DNA of 13,914 nucleotides from DAOTTY01 sp964451095 (GTDB taxonomy: Bacteria; Chloroflexota; Anaerolineae; Aggregatilineales; Phototrophicaceae): the NCBI GenBank assembly GCA_964451095.1, contig CAYVGI010000135.1, forward strand, positions 1 to 13,914, written 5' to 3'. The notes beneath the pieces were generated by a model, which was not told the DNA's origin, did no database searches, and saw only the letters and a program-made list of their open reading frames with translations. Position 1 is the stretch's first letter; every line of letters begins with the position of its first letter. A program made the translations under genes and the position numbers. Positions 6,891-13,810 of this stretch are shown piece by piece.

Positions 6891-7715
6891 TTAATCCTGT
6901 TTGCGCTGGCAGTTTGGGCAGTAATGCGTGCCGCGCTGCCCCACACGCGTTTTCACGATGGGGGTTGCACAGGTGCGGCACGGTTCCCCTTCTCGATTAT
7001 ACACGAACAGTTGATTTTGCATGGTGCCCTGGTTGCCGTCTGCCTTGCGATACCACGATACACTCGCCCCCTCGTTGCGGATGCCATCTTGCAGTGCCGC
7101 TTGTATGGTGCCGTGCAGCCGTTCAATTTCCGCGTCTTTTAATGTATCTGAGCGGCGCAGCGGGTGCAGCCCTGCGCGGTGCAGCGCCTCATCTGCGTAG
7201 ATGTTGCCGATCCCGGCGACAAACGTCTGGTCTAGCAGCAGGGACTTCAGCACTTTGTGCCGCCCGGCGAAGCGTTCTTTCAACATTGCTACGGTAAAAT
7301 TCGTTTCCAGCGGCTCCGGTCCCAGCTTATGTGTGATGCTTTGCACATCATTGGTGAGGTACACCCGCCCGAACTTGCGTGCGTCGGAGAAGCGCAGTTG
7401 TTTTCCGGCGTCCAGTTGCAGGCAAAAGTGAACCCACTTGTCCGCCTCGCCCACAAAATCGTCATCAACTACGTACAGCCGCCCGGTCATCTTCAGGTGA
7501 ATAACCAGCGTGTCGTGGTCTAGCTCGCACAAGATGAACTTCGCACGGCGGTTCACGGCGCGAAAGGTTTGCCCTTTGATGCGGGCAGCGAAGTCTTCTG
7601 GCGGGGTGCCGTGCAGCGCACGCGCCCAGTCGTGCCACATGTCTAGCACGGTGCGCCCAACAAGCGGTTCGCGCAGCCCACGCACGACCGTTTCCACTTC
7701 CGGTAACTCTGGCAT
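6891..7715 (-). CDS. mutM: Formamidopyrimidine-DNA glycosylase (Fpg/MutM)
   Basis: This base-excision repair enzyme removes 8-oxoguanine and formamidopyrimidines and cuts the resulting abasic site. The N-terminus MPELPEVE is the catalytic signature: after Met removal, Pro2 is the Schiff-base nucleophile and Glu3 is the acid, with Glu6 also conserved. K59 in RRAKF is the conserved lysine. The H2TH region (about 130-222) carries GIGNIYADEALH with N171. The C-terminal zinc finger has C246, C249, C266 and C269, with R261 in the position of the DNA-contacting arginine. The length (274 residues) is normal. It is the first gene of a minus-strand pair. Upstream, GATAAT on the minus strand (7757-7762) is a possible -10 with no clear -35. 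The ATG is fixed by the N-terminal catalytic proline. Nei-type glycosylases are excluded by the Fpg-like NIYADEALH context and the K59 block. Confidence 0.97.
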   Translation of the reverse strand: MPELPEVETVVRGLREPLVGRTVLDMWHDWARALHGTPPEDFAARIKGQTFRAVNRRAKFILCELDHDTLVIHLKMTGRLYVVDDDFVGEADKWVHFCLQLDAGKQLRFSDARKFGRVYLTNDVQSITHKLGPEPLETNFTVAMLKERFAGRHKVLKSLLLDQTFVAGIGNIYADEALHRAGLHPLRRSDTLKDAEIERLHGTIQAALQDGIRNEGASVSWYRKADGNQGTMQNQLFVYNREGEPCRTCATPIVKTRVGQRGTHYCPNCQRKQD

Positions 7716-7755
7716 TGTCAGGGGTGCTCTTACTGTTTCTTACAATTGGGTTCGC

Positions 7756-7762
7756 TATTATC
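7756..7762. promoter_or_regulatory. overlapping divergent -10-like elements
   Basis: TATTAT (7756-7761, plus strand, 5/6 match) and GATAAT (7757-7762 read on the minus strand, 5/6 match) overlap in the region between the divergent mutM and amidase genes. Neither has a convincing -35 at 16-18 bases. A shared symmetric -10 would give divergent transcription from one site. This is inference from the hexamers alone. Confidence 0.3.
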
Positions 7763-7835
7763 CCAAGCGTACCTCACAGCGGATAGAGCGAATCCGGTAG
7801 GAGTGGGCGCATTACCAGCAGGTGCGGTACAGTTG

Positions 7836-7847
7836 GGCAACGTTGCC
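7836..7847. promoter_or_regulatory. perfect 12-bp palindrome before the amidase gene
   Basis: GGCAACGTTGCC is a perfect palindrome ending 22 bases before ATG 7870. Flanking GGTA (7826-7829) and TACC (7848-7851) add partial symmetry. It is a candidate regulator binding site for the amidase gene. No regulator is encoded next to it, so the partner is unknown. Confidence 0.35.
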
Positions 7848-7857
7848 TACCGTTGAC

Positions 7858-7861
7858 GAGG
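7858..7861 (+). promoter_or_regulatory. ribosome binding site that sets the amidase start
   Basis: GAGG at 7858-7861 is 8 bases before ATG 7870, which favours this start over an upstream in-frame start at 7822 that would read through the palindrome. Confidence 0.65.
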
Positions 7862-7869
7862 ACACCATC

Positions 7870-8793
7870 ATGCACACCATCACACCCGACGAGAGAACAC
7901 TGCACGGCTATTTTTCCCGCGAGCGCGAGCCGATTTTGACCATCCAACCGGGGGACACGGTGCGCTACCGCACGCTAGATGCGTGGTGGCACGCATACGA
8001 CCCCGATACAGATGCCCTTGTGCAGTCCCCGCTGCGCGAACAAGACCCGCTAAAGGGGCACGCGCTGTGCGGTCCGATCTACATAGAAGGAGCGCGGCAG
8101 GGTATGGTGCTGGGCGTCGAAGTCGGGCAGATCATCACCGCGCCGCTGGGCTGGAACCTGGGCGGCGGCGAGGCGCGTCCGCTGTGGCAAAAGCTTGGCG
8201 TCGCCGATGAGCCGCTGCACAAGCTGTCCTGGCGGCTGGATAACGACGCACGCACGGCAACCAGCGAAAGTGGCTTTACGGTCGGGTTGGCACCGTTCAT
8301 GGGGGTGATGGGAATGCCGCCAGCCGCACCCGGCAACCACACTACGCGCCCCCCCTACGTGCACGGCGGCAACATCGACTGCAAAATGCTGACCAGCGGC
8401 AGCACGCTCTACCTACCTATCCCAGTAGAGGGGGCGTTGTTCTCTGTGGGGGATGGGCACGCGGTGCAGGGCGACGGTGAGGTGAGCATCTATGCAGTGG
8501 AGTGCCCAATGGAGCAGGTTGACCTGACGTTTACCCTGCACGACAGAGCGCTAAGCACGCCCCGCGCCCACACGGAAGCAGGTTGGGTGACATTTGGCTT
8601 TCACGAAGATTTGAACGAGGCAATGCTCATCGCGCTCAATGCCATGCTAGACCTGATGATGAGCGAGTACACCATATCCCGCAAAGAGGCACTCGCCCTG
8701 GCAAGTGTTGCCGTGGATTTACGCATCACGCAGATTGTGAATACCACACAAGGGGTACACGCGGTTCTGCCGCACGGGGCGCTTACGCGCTAG
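7870..8793 (+). CDS. acetamidase/formamidase family protein
   Basis: This family (FmdA/AmdA) hydrolyses small amides such as formamide or acetamide to ammonia and the acid; it is cytoplasmic and metal-dependent in studied members. The 307-residue protein shows the family blocks in order: LTIQPGDTV (23-31), GPIYIEGARQGMVLGVEV (68-85), APFMGVMGMPPAAPG (141-155), HGGNIDCKMLTSGSTLYLPI (165-184), FSVGDGHAVQGDGEVS (191-206) with AVECPME (209-215), and the C-terminal ALASVAVDLRITQIVN (276-291) and GVHAVLP (295-301). All look intact. It is monocistronic in appearance, divergent from mutM and followed after 133 bases by the ABC importer. Release of ammonia next to a solute importer suggests nitrogen scavenging, but the real substrate in this organism is unknown. 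The start is set by the ribosome binding site at 7858. Confidence 0.93.
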   Translation: MHTITPDERTLHGYFSREREPILTIQPGDTVRYRTLDAWWHAYDPDTDALVQSPLREQDPLKGHALCGPIYIEGARQGMVLGVEVGQIITAPLGWNLGGGEARPLWQKLGVADEPLHKLSWRLDNDARTATSESGFTVGLAPFMGVMGMPPAAPGNHTTRPPYVHGGNIDCKMLTSGSTLYLPIPVEGALFSVGDGHAVQGDGEVSIYAVECPMEQVDLTFTLHDRALSTPRAHTEAGWVTFGFHEDLNEAMLIALNAMLDLMMSEYTISRKEALALASVAVDLRITQIVNTTQGVHAVLPHGALTR

Positions 8794-8864
8794 CTTTTGT
8801 GGAAAGTTCACAATGTTTTCTCGTCATAGAAATAGAAATATGCCAAATTAGTTGTCGGCGCATC

Positions 8865-8881
8865 ACAGTTCGTTAAACTGT
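8865..8881. promoter_or_regulatory. inverted repeat upstream of the ABC importer (possible operator)
   Basis: ACAGTT (8865-8870) and AACTGT (8876-8881) are perfect inverted 6-mers with a 5-base spacer, 45 bases before the binding-protein start. A weak promoter pair, TTGTCG (8852-8857) and TAAACT (8874-8879) with a 16-base spacer, matches consensus at only 4/6 each; if it is used, the repeat covers the -10, as a repressor site would. The stretch 8794-8926 otherwise holds an A-rich tandem (ATAGAA twice, 8826-8837) and no gene. Confidence 0.35.
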
Positions 8882-8910
8882 ATGGGTCTGTCTACTGTTT
8901 TTGAACGTGT

Positions 8911-8916
8911 GAGGAG
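8911..8916 (+). promoter_or_regulatory. ribosome binding site supporting a TTG start for the binding protein
   Basis: GAGGAG at 8911-8916 is 10 bases before TTG 8927. Starting there gives a textbook signal peptide. In-frame alternatives (ATG 8882, TTG 8852) would put 15 to 25 residues, several of them charged, ahead of it. Confidence 0.65.
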
Positions 8917-8926
8917 TGAAGTAACG

Positions 8927-10126
8927 TTGAACCGTAAACTGATATTTGCAACACTGATGGTCGTACTTTTGGGAATCACTGCCATTGCACCTGCTCTGGC
9001 ACAGGACGATGTTGTATTCGGTATGGTGCTGGTCGGTCCGCGCAATGACCGTGGCTGGAGCCAGGCACACTTCGAGGGTGGGGAATACGTCGAGGAGCAG
9101 CTTGGCGCAGAGATGCTAGTGTTTGAAAGCCTGAACCCCGCCGACGCACCGGAAACCTCGCTGCGCGATGTGGTCGCAGAGATGGTAGACGCTGGTGCCA
9201 TCATGATCTTCACCACGTCGGATGACTTCAAGGCGGAAACACACGAAGTCGCTGCCGAGTTCCCGGACGTGACGTTCATTCACGTTTCTGGCGATGGTGT
9301 GCTGACAGGCGACGCGCCGGAGAACGTGGGCAACCTCATGGGCAAGATGGTGTGGGGCAAGCTGATGGACGGCTGTGCTGCCGCACTGATGACCGAAACC
9401 GGGCAGATTGGCTACCTGGGACCGCTCATCAACGATGAAACACGCCGTCTGGCAGCATCCGCCTACCTGGGCGCACGGTACTGCTACGAGAATTACCGTG
9501 AACTTGACCCGGCAGAGATGACGTTCAGCGTGACGTGGATCGGCTTCTGGTTCAATATCCCTGGCGTGACGCTCGACCCGACCGAAGAAACCAACACCTT
9601 CTTCGACAGCGGCTACGACATCGTGATTTCCGGTATCGACACCACAGAAGCAATTGTGGTTGCCGGGCAGCGCCGCGAGGCAGGTGAGGACATCTACGCG
9701 ATTCCGTACGACTTTGAGGGCGCCTGTGCCGAGGCACCTGACGCCTGCCTAGGCGTGCCGTACTTCAACTGGGGTCCAGCCTACCTGGAGACGGTACAGA
9801 GCGTGGCAGATGGCACCTGGGAGCAGGACTGGGAATGGCTAAATCCCTTCTGGGAGGACTTAACAGACAATACGCAGACGGCAATCGGCTTTGAGTTCGG
9901 CGAAGGGCTGACCGAGGAGGCAGCAGCAGACCTACAGGATTTCATTGATTTCCTGTCAGCATATGCAACTGACCCGGCAAACGAAGGCACATTCCCGCTG
10001 TGGGAGGGTCCGCTGAACCTACAAGACGGCACGGAACTCGCCGCTGAGGGTGAAGTGATGGACGAGATTGACGTGTGGTACATGCCGCAACTGCTAGAAG
10101 GCATGGAAGGCGCTAGCACCAACTAG
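8927..10126 (+). CDS. BMP-family ABC transporter substrate-binding protein
   Basis: This is the extracytoplasmic binding protein of the importer encoded downstream. The BMP family (PnrA/TmpC/Med type) in studied bacteria binds nucleosides and related ligands. Starting at TTG 8927 gives 399 residues with a signal peptide: basic MNRK, a hydrophobic core (5-20), and a signal peptidase I-type site ALA|Q (25/26). There is no lipobox cysteine. Family landmarks are FGMVLVGPRNDRGWSQAHFEG (31-51, the ligand-binding start), FTTSDDF, FPDVTFIHVSG, GQIGYLGP, GIDTTEAI and YDFEGACAEAPDACLGVPYF with two cysteines that could form a disulfide. The remainder is acidic, typical of an exported protein. The gene ends in a hairpin and is separated from the ATPase gene by 89 bases with a terminator-like element, so it is probably made in excess over the transporter. 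The ligand is inferred only from family membership. Confidence 0.92.
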   Translation: MNRKLIFATLMVVLLGITAIAPALAQDDVVFGMVLVGPRNDRGWSQAHFEGGEYVEEQLGAEMLVFESLNPADAPETSLRDVVAEMVDAGAIMIFTTSDDFKAETHEVAAEFPDVTFIHVSGDGVLTGDAPENVGNLMGKMVWGKLMDGCAAALMTETGQIGYLGPLINDETRRLAASAYLGARYCYENYRELDPAEMTFSVTWIGFWFNIPGVTLDPTEETNTFFDSGYDIVISGIDTTEAIVVAGQRREAGEDIYAIPYDFEGACAEAPDACLGVPYFNWGPAYLETVQSVADGTWEQDWEWLNPFWEDLTDNTQTAIGFEFGEGLTEEAAADLQDFIDFLSAYATDPANEGTFPLWEGPLNLQDGTELAAEGEVMDEIDVWYMPQLLEGMEGASTN

Positions 10127-10130
10127 CGCT
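10109..10130 (+). terminator. hairpin at the end of the binding-protein gene
   Basis: GCGCTAG (10110-10116) and CTAGCGC (10123-10129) form a perfect 7-bp stem with a 6-base loop, extended by a G-T pair. It covers the last codons and the stop codon. No T-run follows, so it more likely protects the 3' end of the binding-protein mRNA than stops transcription. Confidence 0.45.
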
Positions 10131-10164
10131 GCGCAGGTCACAACCGCATTATGTCTTACAATAC

Positions 10165-10194
10165 GGGTGCGTCTGTGGCGCACCTGTTTAGTTT
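10165..10194 (+). terminator. intrinsic terminator-like attenuator between binding protein and ATPase
   Basis: GGTGCG (10166-10171) and CGCACC (10179-10184) make a 6-bp stem with a 7-base loop plus a flanking G-T pair, followed by the T-rich TGTTTAGTTT (10185-10194). This lies 22 bases before the ATPase start. The tail is imperfect, so partial termination is the likely effect, lowering expression of the ATPase and permeases relative to the binding protein. Confidence 0.5.
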
Positions 10195-10215
10195 CAGGGG
10201 AACGGATCGGTAATT

Positions 10216-11709
10216 ATGGACATAGAACTGCGCGGCATCCACAAGCGTTTTGGCAGCGTGCACGCCAACAACGACATCAACCTCACCTTCCGCGAGGGGC
10301 AAATCATCGGCATCCTCGGTGAAAATGGCGCGGGTAAATCCACACTCATGAAAATTCTGTCCGGCTTCCAGCCCGCCGATGAGGGGGAGATCTGGATTGA
10401 CGGCAATCCGGTGGATTACACCGGTCCGCAGGCGGCAATCGCCCACGGCATCGGGATGCTCCAACAAGACCCGCTGGACGTGGCGGCGTTCACCGTGCTG
10501 GAGAACTTCATGTACGGTGCAGGGGGCGGCATGGTACCCAACCGCCGCCGGGCACAACAAAAGCTGCAAGAGATAACCCGCCGTTTCGGTTTTGAGCTGC
10601 ACCCGGCAACACCGATTGCGGAGCTGAGCATCGCACAGCGGCAGCAGCTTGAAATCATTCGCCTGCTCTCGCTGGGGGTGAAGGCGCTCATACTGGACGA
10701 GCCAACGACGGGCATCAGCGCGGAGCAGAAGGAAATCCTGTTTAATGCGCTGCGGCGGCTTGCCAAGGACGAAGGTATGATCGTGCTGCTCGTGTCCCAC
10801 AAGCTGGAAGATGTGATTGCACTTTGCGACGAAGTAGCGGTGCTGCGGGCAGGGCGCATTGTTGGCGAGCGGGACATGCCCGCCACCGCGACGGAACTCG
10901 TCAAAATGATGTTTGGCGAGGAGATTAAGCCGCAAACCCGCGCCCGCGTTGACCTCACGCGAGCACGAACGGTACTGGCGCTAGAGGACGTGACGCTGGA
11001 AAGCGGGCGGCTGTCCGTCGAGAGCCTGTCTGTGCTTCTGCGGGCAAGCGAGGTCATTGGGTTGGCGGGGCTAGACGGCAGCGGGCAAGAACTGCTCATG
11101 CGTGCTGCCGCCGGGTTACACCGCGTAGAGCGCGGAAGGGTGTGCGTGGGGGAGCACGACCTCACGGGCAAGCACTACCGTGCGTTTGCCGCCGCCGGGC
11201 TAACGTTCTGCGCTGCCGGGCGCATCGAAGAAGGGCTTATCGCCGGGCTAACGCTGACTGAACACACCGCACTGGTCTATCAAAAGCACGGGCGCATCGA
11301 CTGGCAGGCGGCACGTGAGCGCACCGACACGCAGATCAAACACTATGATATCCGCGGACGTGCCCATGACCGCATTGAGTCGCTTTCTGGTGGTAATCAG
11401 CAGCGTGTACTCATGGCACTCTTGCCAGAAAAACCCCTCGCGCTCGTGCTGGAAAACCCCACCCGTGGTCTCGATGTGGACAGCGCCCGCTGGATTTGGC
11501 AGCAGTTGCTTGCGCGGCGTAACGTCGGCACGGGCATTCTGTTTAGCTCGCCAGATCTCGACGAACTGGTCGCTTACAGCGACCGCATCTTGGTGTTCTA
11601 CGCCGGGCGTGTAATAGAAGTGCCAGACGTGCGCCAGACCAATGTTGACGAACTTGGACGGCTCATCGGTGGGCATTTTGAGGAGGCAGGTTATGCTGAA
11701 ATCGCGTGA
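10216..11709 (+). CDS. ABC transporter ATP-binding protein, double domain (BMP/nucleoside type)
   Basis: This is the energy-coupling ATPase of the importer, with two nucleotide-binding domains in one 497-residue chain, like YufO/NupO-type proteins. Domain 1 (about 1-245) has Walker A GENGAGKS (35-42), a degenerate signature LSIAQ (137-141), Walker B ALILDEP (157-163) and the H-loop His195. Domain 2 (about 250-490) has a broken Walker A, GLDGSGQE (285-292), with Gln in place of the GKS/T lysine position, a good signature LSGGNQQ (390-396), Walker B LVLENP (410-415) with Asn at the usual catalytic Glu position, and Ser445 in place of the H-loop His. So one composite site (Walker A of domain 1 with the signature of domain 2) looks competent and the other looks dead, as is usual for this family. 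It starts at ATG 10216 after the attenuator, with only a weak GGA (10204-10206) as ribosome binding site. It overlaps the permease gene by 17 bases. Confidence 0.95.
   Translation: MDIELRGIHKRFGSVHANNDINLTFREGQIIGILGENGAGKSTLMKILSGFQPADEGEIWIDGNPVDYTGPQAAIAHGIGMLQQDPLDVAAFTVLENFMYGAGGGMVPNRRRAQQKLQEITRRFGFELHPATPIAELSIAQRQQLEIIRLLSLGVKALILDEPTTGISAEQKEILFNALRRLAKDEGMIVLLVSHKLEDVIALCDEVAVLRAGRIVGERDMPATATELVKMMFGEEIKPQTRARVDLTRARTVLALEDVTLESGRLSVESLSVLLRASEVIGLAGLDGSGQELLMRAAAGLHRVERGRVCVGEHDLTGKHYRAFAAAGLTFCAAGRIEEGLIAGLTLTEHTALVYQKHGRIDWQAARERTDTQIKHYDIRGRAHDRIESLSGGNQQRVLMALLPEKPLALVLENPTRGLDVDSARWIWQQLLARRNVGTGILFSSPDLDELVAYSDRILVFYAGRVIEVPDVRQTNVDELGRLIGGHFEEAGYAEIA
11681..11686 (+). promoter_or_regulatory. 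strong ribosome binding site of permease 1
   Basis: AGGAGG at 11681-11686 is 6 bases before ATG 11693, inside the end of the ATPase gene. It decides the start; an upstream in-frame ATG-less extension from 11642 would add 17 residues without a Shine-Dalgarno sequence. Confidence 0.8.
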
Positions 11710-12802
11710 GACAGGCACGCAGGTCATGTTCGCTGGGCTGGCGGTGCTGGCGTCCCTGGCACTGAGCGCCGTGCTGGTGGGTGCGGTCGGGCGTAACCCC
11801 ATTGAGGTGTTCCAGACGGTTTGGGCGGGCGCGTTTAGCAGCGCATCGCGGGTGGCGGGCGTGTTCAACTTCTGGATACCGCTCACGCTTGCCGGGCTGG
11901 GGTTAGTCGTCACGTTCCGTGCCGGGCTGTGGAACATCGGCGTGGAAGGGCAGGTGATGTTCGGCGCGATATTCGCTACTTGGGTGGCGCTGTTCGTGCC
12001 TGCCCCGGCGATTGTGCGTGTGCCGCTGGCGCTGGTGTTCTCCGTCATGGGTGGGATGCTGTGGGGTGTGCTGGTGGGTCTACTTAAGACGCGCCTGGGT
12101 GTGCACGAGATCTTCGGTGGCGTGGCGCTAAACGCGATTGCCAACGTCATCACCAACTATCTGGTAGGCAACCGCTGGTCACCGGAGGGTGGCAACGCGC
12201 TAGACACAGGTCCGTTCGATGACGCCGCACGCCTCCCCGCATTCAGCGATGACTTCTCGACCAGCATCGCCATGATTGTGCTCGTGGTCGTCATCTCGGT
12301 CGCGCTGGTGCTGATGCTGCGCGGCACGCGCTGGGGACTAGAACTCAAAGCAACGGGCAAAAATCCGCGCAGTGCGCTGCTGCTGGGCGTGCCCACAGAG
12401 CGTGTATCCCTGTCGGCGTTTGCGTTCTGCGGGGCGCTGGCGGGGTTGGCTGGTGCCTATCGTGTGTTGTTCTTCTACGGCACGCTGCGCCCGCTTGCCA
12501 GCGGCGGGATCGGCTTCCTGGCGATTTTGGTGGTGCTGCTGGTAGGCTACCGAGCGCTGTGGGTGCCGTTTATCACATTTGTGTTCGGCGCAATGATGTT
12601 TGGCAGCACTCGCCTGCGTGTGACTATGGGGCTGGACGCATCATTGGCGCAGGTGTTGCAAGGTGTTTTGGTGCTGCTCGTCATGCTGAGCAGTGGGCTG
12701 CGGTCGCGGCTCACACGGGGGCAGTCCGCGCAAGCGTCCGAGGATCAGACATCGGTTCCCAGTACACCACCCGTCGTTACGGAGGTGAAGTCCTATGAAT
12801 GA
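11693..12802 (+). CDS. ABC transporter permease 1 (BPD_transp_2 type, nucleoside family)
   Basis: This is one of two membrane subunits that form the channel of the importer. It has 369 residues and about 9-10 hydrophobic spans: 11-32, 57-77, 88-102, 110-131, 138-158, 191-209, 238-258, 273-290, 291-305 and 319-334. The conserved GLWNIGVEGQ (78-87) is the family motif after an early span, and GVHEIFGGVALNAIANVITNYL (136-157) matches the family's central block, with the periplasmic/extracellular loop around 160-188. The C-terminal tail (341-369) is polar and Ser/Thr/Pro-rich. It starts with a strong ribosome binding site inside the ATPase gene and overlaps the second permease by 8 bases, so subunits are translationally coupled. 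It resembles YufP/NupP-type permeases; the substrate is inferred from the family. Confidence 0.94.
   Translation: MLKSRETGTQVMFAGLAVLASLALSAVLVGAVGRNPIEVFQTVWAGAFSSASRVAGVFNFWIPLTLAGLGLVVTFRAGLWNIGVEGQVMFGAIFATWVALFVPAPAIVRVPLALVFSVMGGMLWGVLVGLLKTRLGVHEIFGGVALNAIANVITNYLVGNRWSPEGGNALDTGPFDDAARLPAFSDDFSTSIAMIVLVVVISVALVLMLRGTRWGLELKATGKNPRSALLLGVPTERVSLSAFAFCGALAGLAGAYRVLFFYGTLRPLASGGIGFLAILVVLLVGYRALWVPFITFVFGAMMFGSTRLRVTMGLDASLAQVLQGVLVLLVMLSSGLRSRLTRGQSAQASEDQTSVPSTPPVVTEVKSYE
12781..12788 (+). promoter_or_regulatory. near-perfect ribosome binding site of permease 2
   Basis: GGAGGTGA at 12781-12788 is 6 bases before ATG 12795, close to the full anti-Shine-Dalgarno complement. This is the strongest such site in the window. 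Confidence 0.85.
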
Positions 12803-13769
12803 GACTATGATTACGGTGTTGGCGGGCATTGTACGTAATGCGACCCCCTTGGTGATTGCATCCATCGGAGAGACGATCACGGAACGTGCAGGGGTTATCA
12901 ATCTGTCGCTCAATGGCAGCATCATTTTGTCGGCATTGGCAGCATTTGCTATCGCTCAAATCACCGAAAGTGTTGTTTTGGGAATTATGTTTGCCATGTT
13001 CGTAGGGGGCTTAGTGGCGCTTATCATCGCTGCGGCAGACATTGAGCTAAAGCAAGATCAAGTCGCCATCGGGTTTATCCTCACACTTTTGTGTGCAGAT
13101 ATTGCAGAGTTCGTCGGCAGGGACTTTGCTGGGCAAGCGAGTGTTACCATCCCGGATACCTCAATCCCGTTTCTCGCAAACATCCCATTTATCGGTGCCA
13201 TCCTGTTCGACCACGACTGGACGGTTTACATCAGCTATGTGCTGGTATTCGGCACATGGTACTGGCTGTATCGCACGTCACCGGGGCTGGCACAACGCGC
13301 TGTTGGCGAGCGCCCGGAAGCCGCGTTTGCCCGGGGGACGCGAGTAAACGCTCAACGCTATCTGTACGTCGCTTTGGGTGGTGCTATTGTCGGCTTAGCC
13401 GGGGCAGCATACTCGCTCAAGCTGAAGCCACAGTGGGCAGCGCAGCCCAATATGGACGGCGACGGCTGGATTGCCCTGGCAATTGTCATTTTTGGCGGCT
13501 GGCACCCGTTCCGGGTGGTTTTGGGTGCATACCTGTTCGCAGCGTTGCGCTCACTATCCTCGGCAATCCAGCGCAGCGATGTAGACTTCCCGGTCACGCT
13601 GCTGAACGCGCTGCCGTGGGCGCTGATGATCGTCACCCTCGTTTTGGTGAGCAGCGGTGCTGTGGAACGCATTACGCGTGTGCTGCCCCGCCCGTTGCAA
13701 AGGCGAATGCGGGCGTTCTTGCGCAGTGACCCACCTGCCGCGCTTGGCACACGATTCGAGTCCAATTAG
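12795..13769 (+). CDS. ABC transporter permease 2 (BPD_transp_2 type, nucleoside family)
   Basis: This is the partner permease, 324 residues, with hydrophobic spans at about 5-24, 38-56, 60-82, 90-106, 124-138, 142-160, 188-208, 224-246 and 268-288. GVINLSLNG (33-41) sits where this family normally has NIGLEG, so the usual Glu is Asn. GDGWIALAIVIFGGWHP (222-238) matches the family's late block. The C-terminus is basic (291-310, RITRVLPRPLQRRMR), as expected for a cytoplasmic tail. It overlaps permease 1 by 8 bases and uses the strong Shine-Dalgarno at 12781. The first ~350 bases are lower in G+C than permease 1 (91/180 G+C at 12841-13020 against 111/180 at 12001-12180). It is followed by a hairpin at 13781. 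It resembles YufQ/NupQ-type permeases and closes the importer operon. Confidence 0.93.
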   Translation: MNETMITVLAGIVRNATPLVIASIGETITERAGVINLSLNGSIILSALAAFAIAQITESVVLGIMFAMFVGGLVALIIAAADIELKQDQVAIGFILTLLCADIAEFVGRDFAGQASVTIPDTSIPFLANIPFIGAILFDHDWTVYISYVLVFGTWYWLYRTSPGLAQRAVGERPEAAFARGTRVNAQRYLYVALGGAIVGLAGAAYSLKLKPQWAAQPNMDGDGWIALAIVIFGGWHPFRVVLGAYLFAALRSLSSAIQRSDVDFPVTLLNALPWALMIVTLVLVSSGAVERITRVLPRPLQRRMRAFLRSDPPAALGTRFESN

Positions 13770-13780
13770 CGGCAAATTGC

Positions 13781-13810
13781 TCGGTGAGGAGCGCAGGCTG
13801 CCCTCACCGA
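13781..13810 (+). terminator. hairpin after the importer operon
   Basis: TCGGTGAGG (13781-13789) and CCTCACCGA (13802-13810) form a perfect 9-bp stem with a 12-base loop, starting 11 bases after the permease 2 stop. No T-run follows, so it may be a stabilising 3' end or a Rho-assisted terminator rather than a classical intrinsic one. From 13811 to 13914 I see no gene, only a 5-bp hairpin (13853-13865) and the short palindromes CCTAGG (13887) and TTGGCCAA (13906). Confidence 0.5.

Noticed and set aside
11248..12156. Long open frame of 302 codons on the minus strand across the ATPase/permease junction
   Set aside because: It spans two confident genes on the other strand, its composition is Ser/Thr/Pro-rich as in typical antisense shadows, and there is no start signal.
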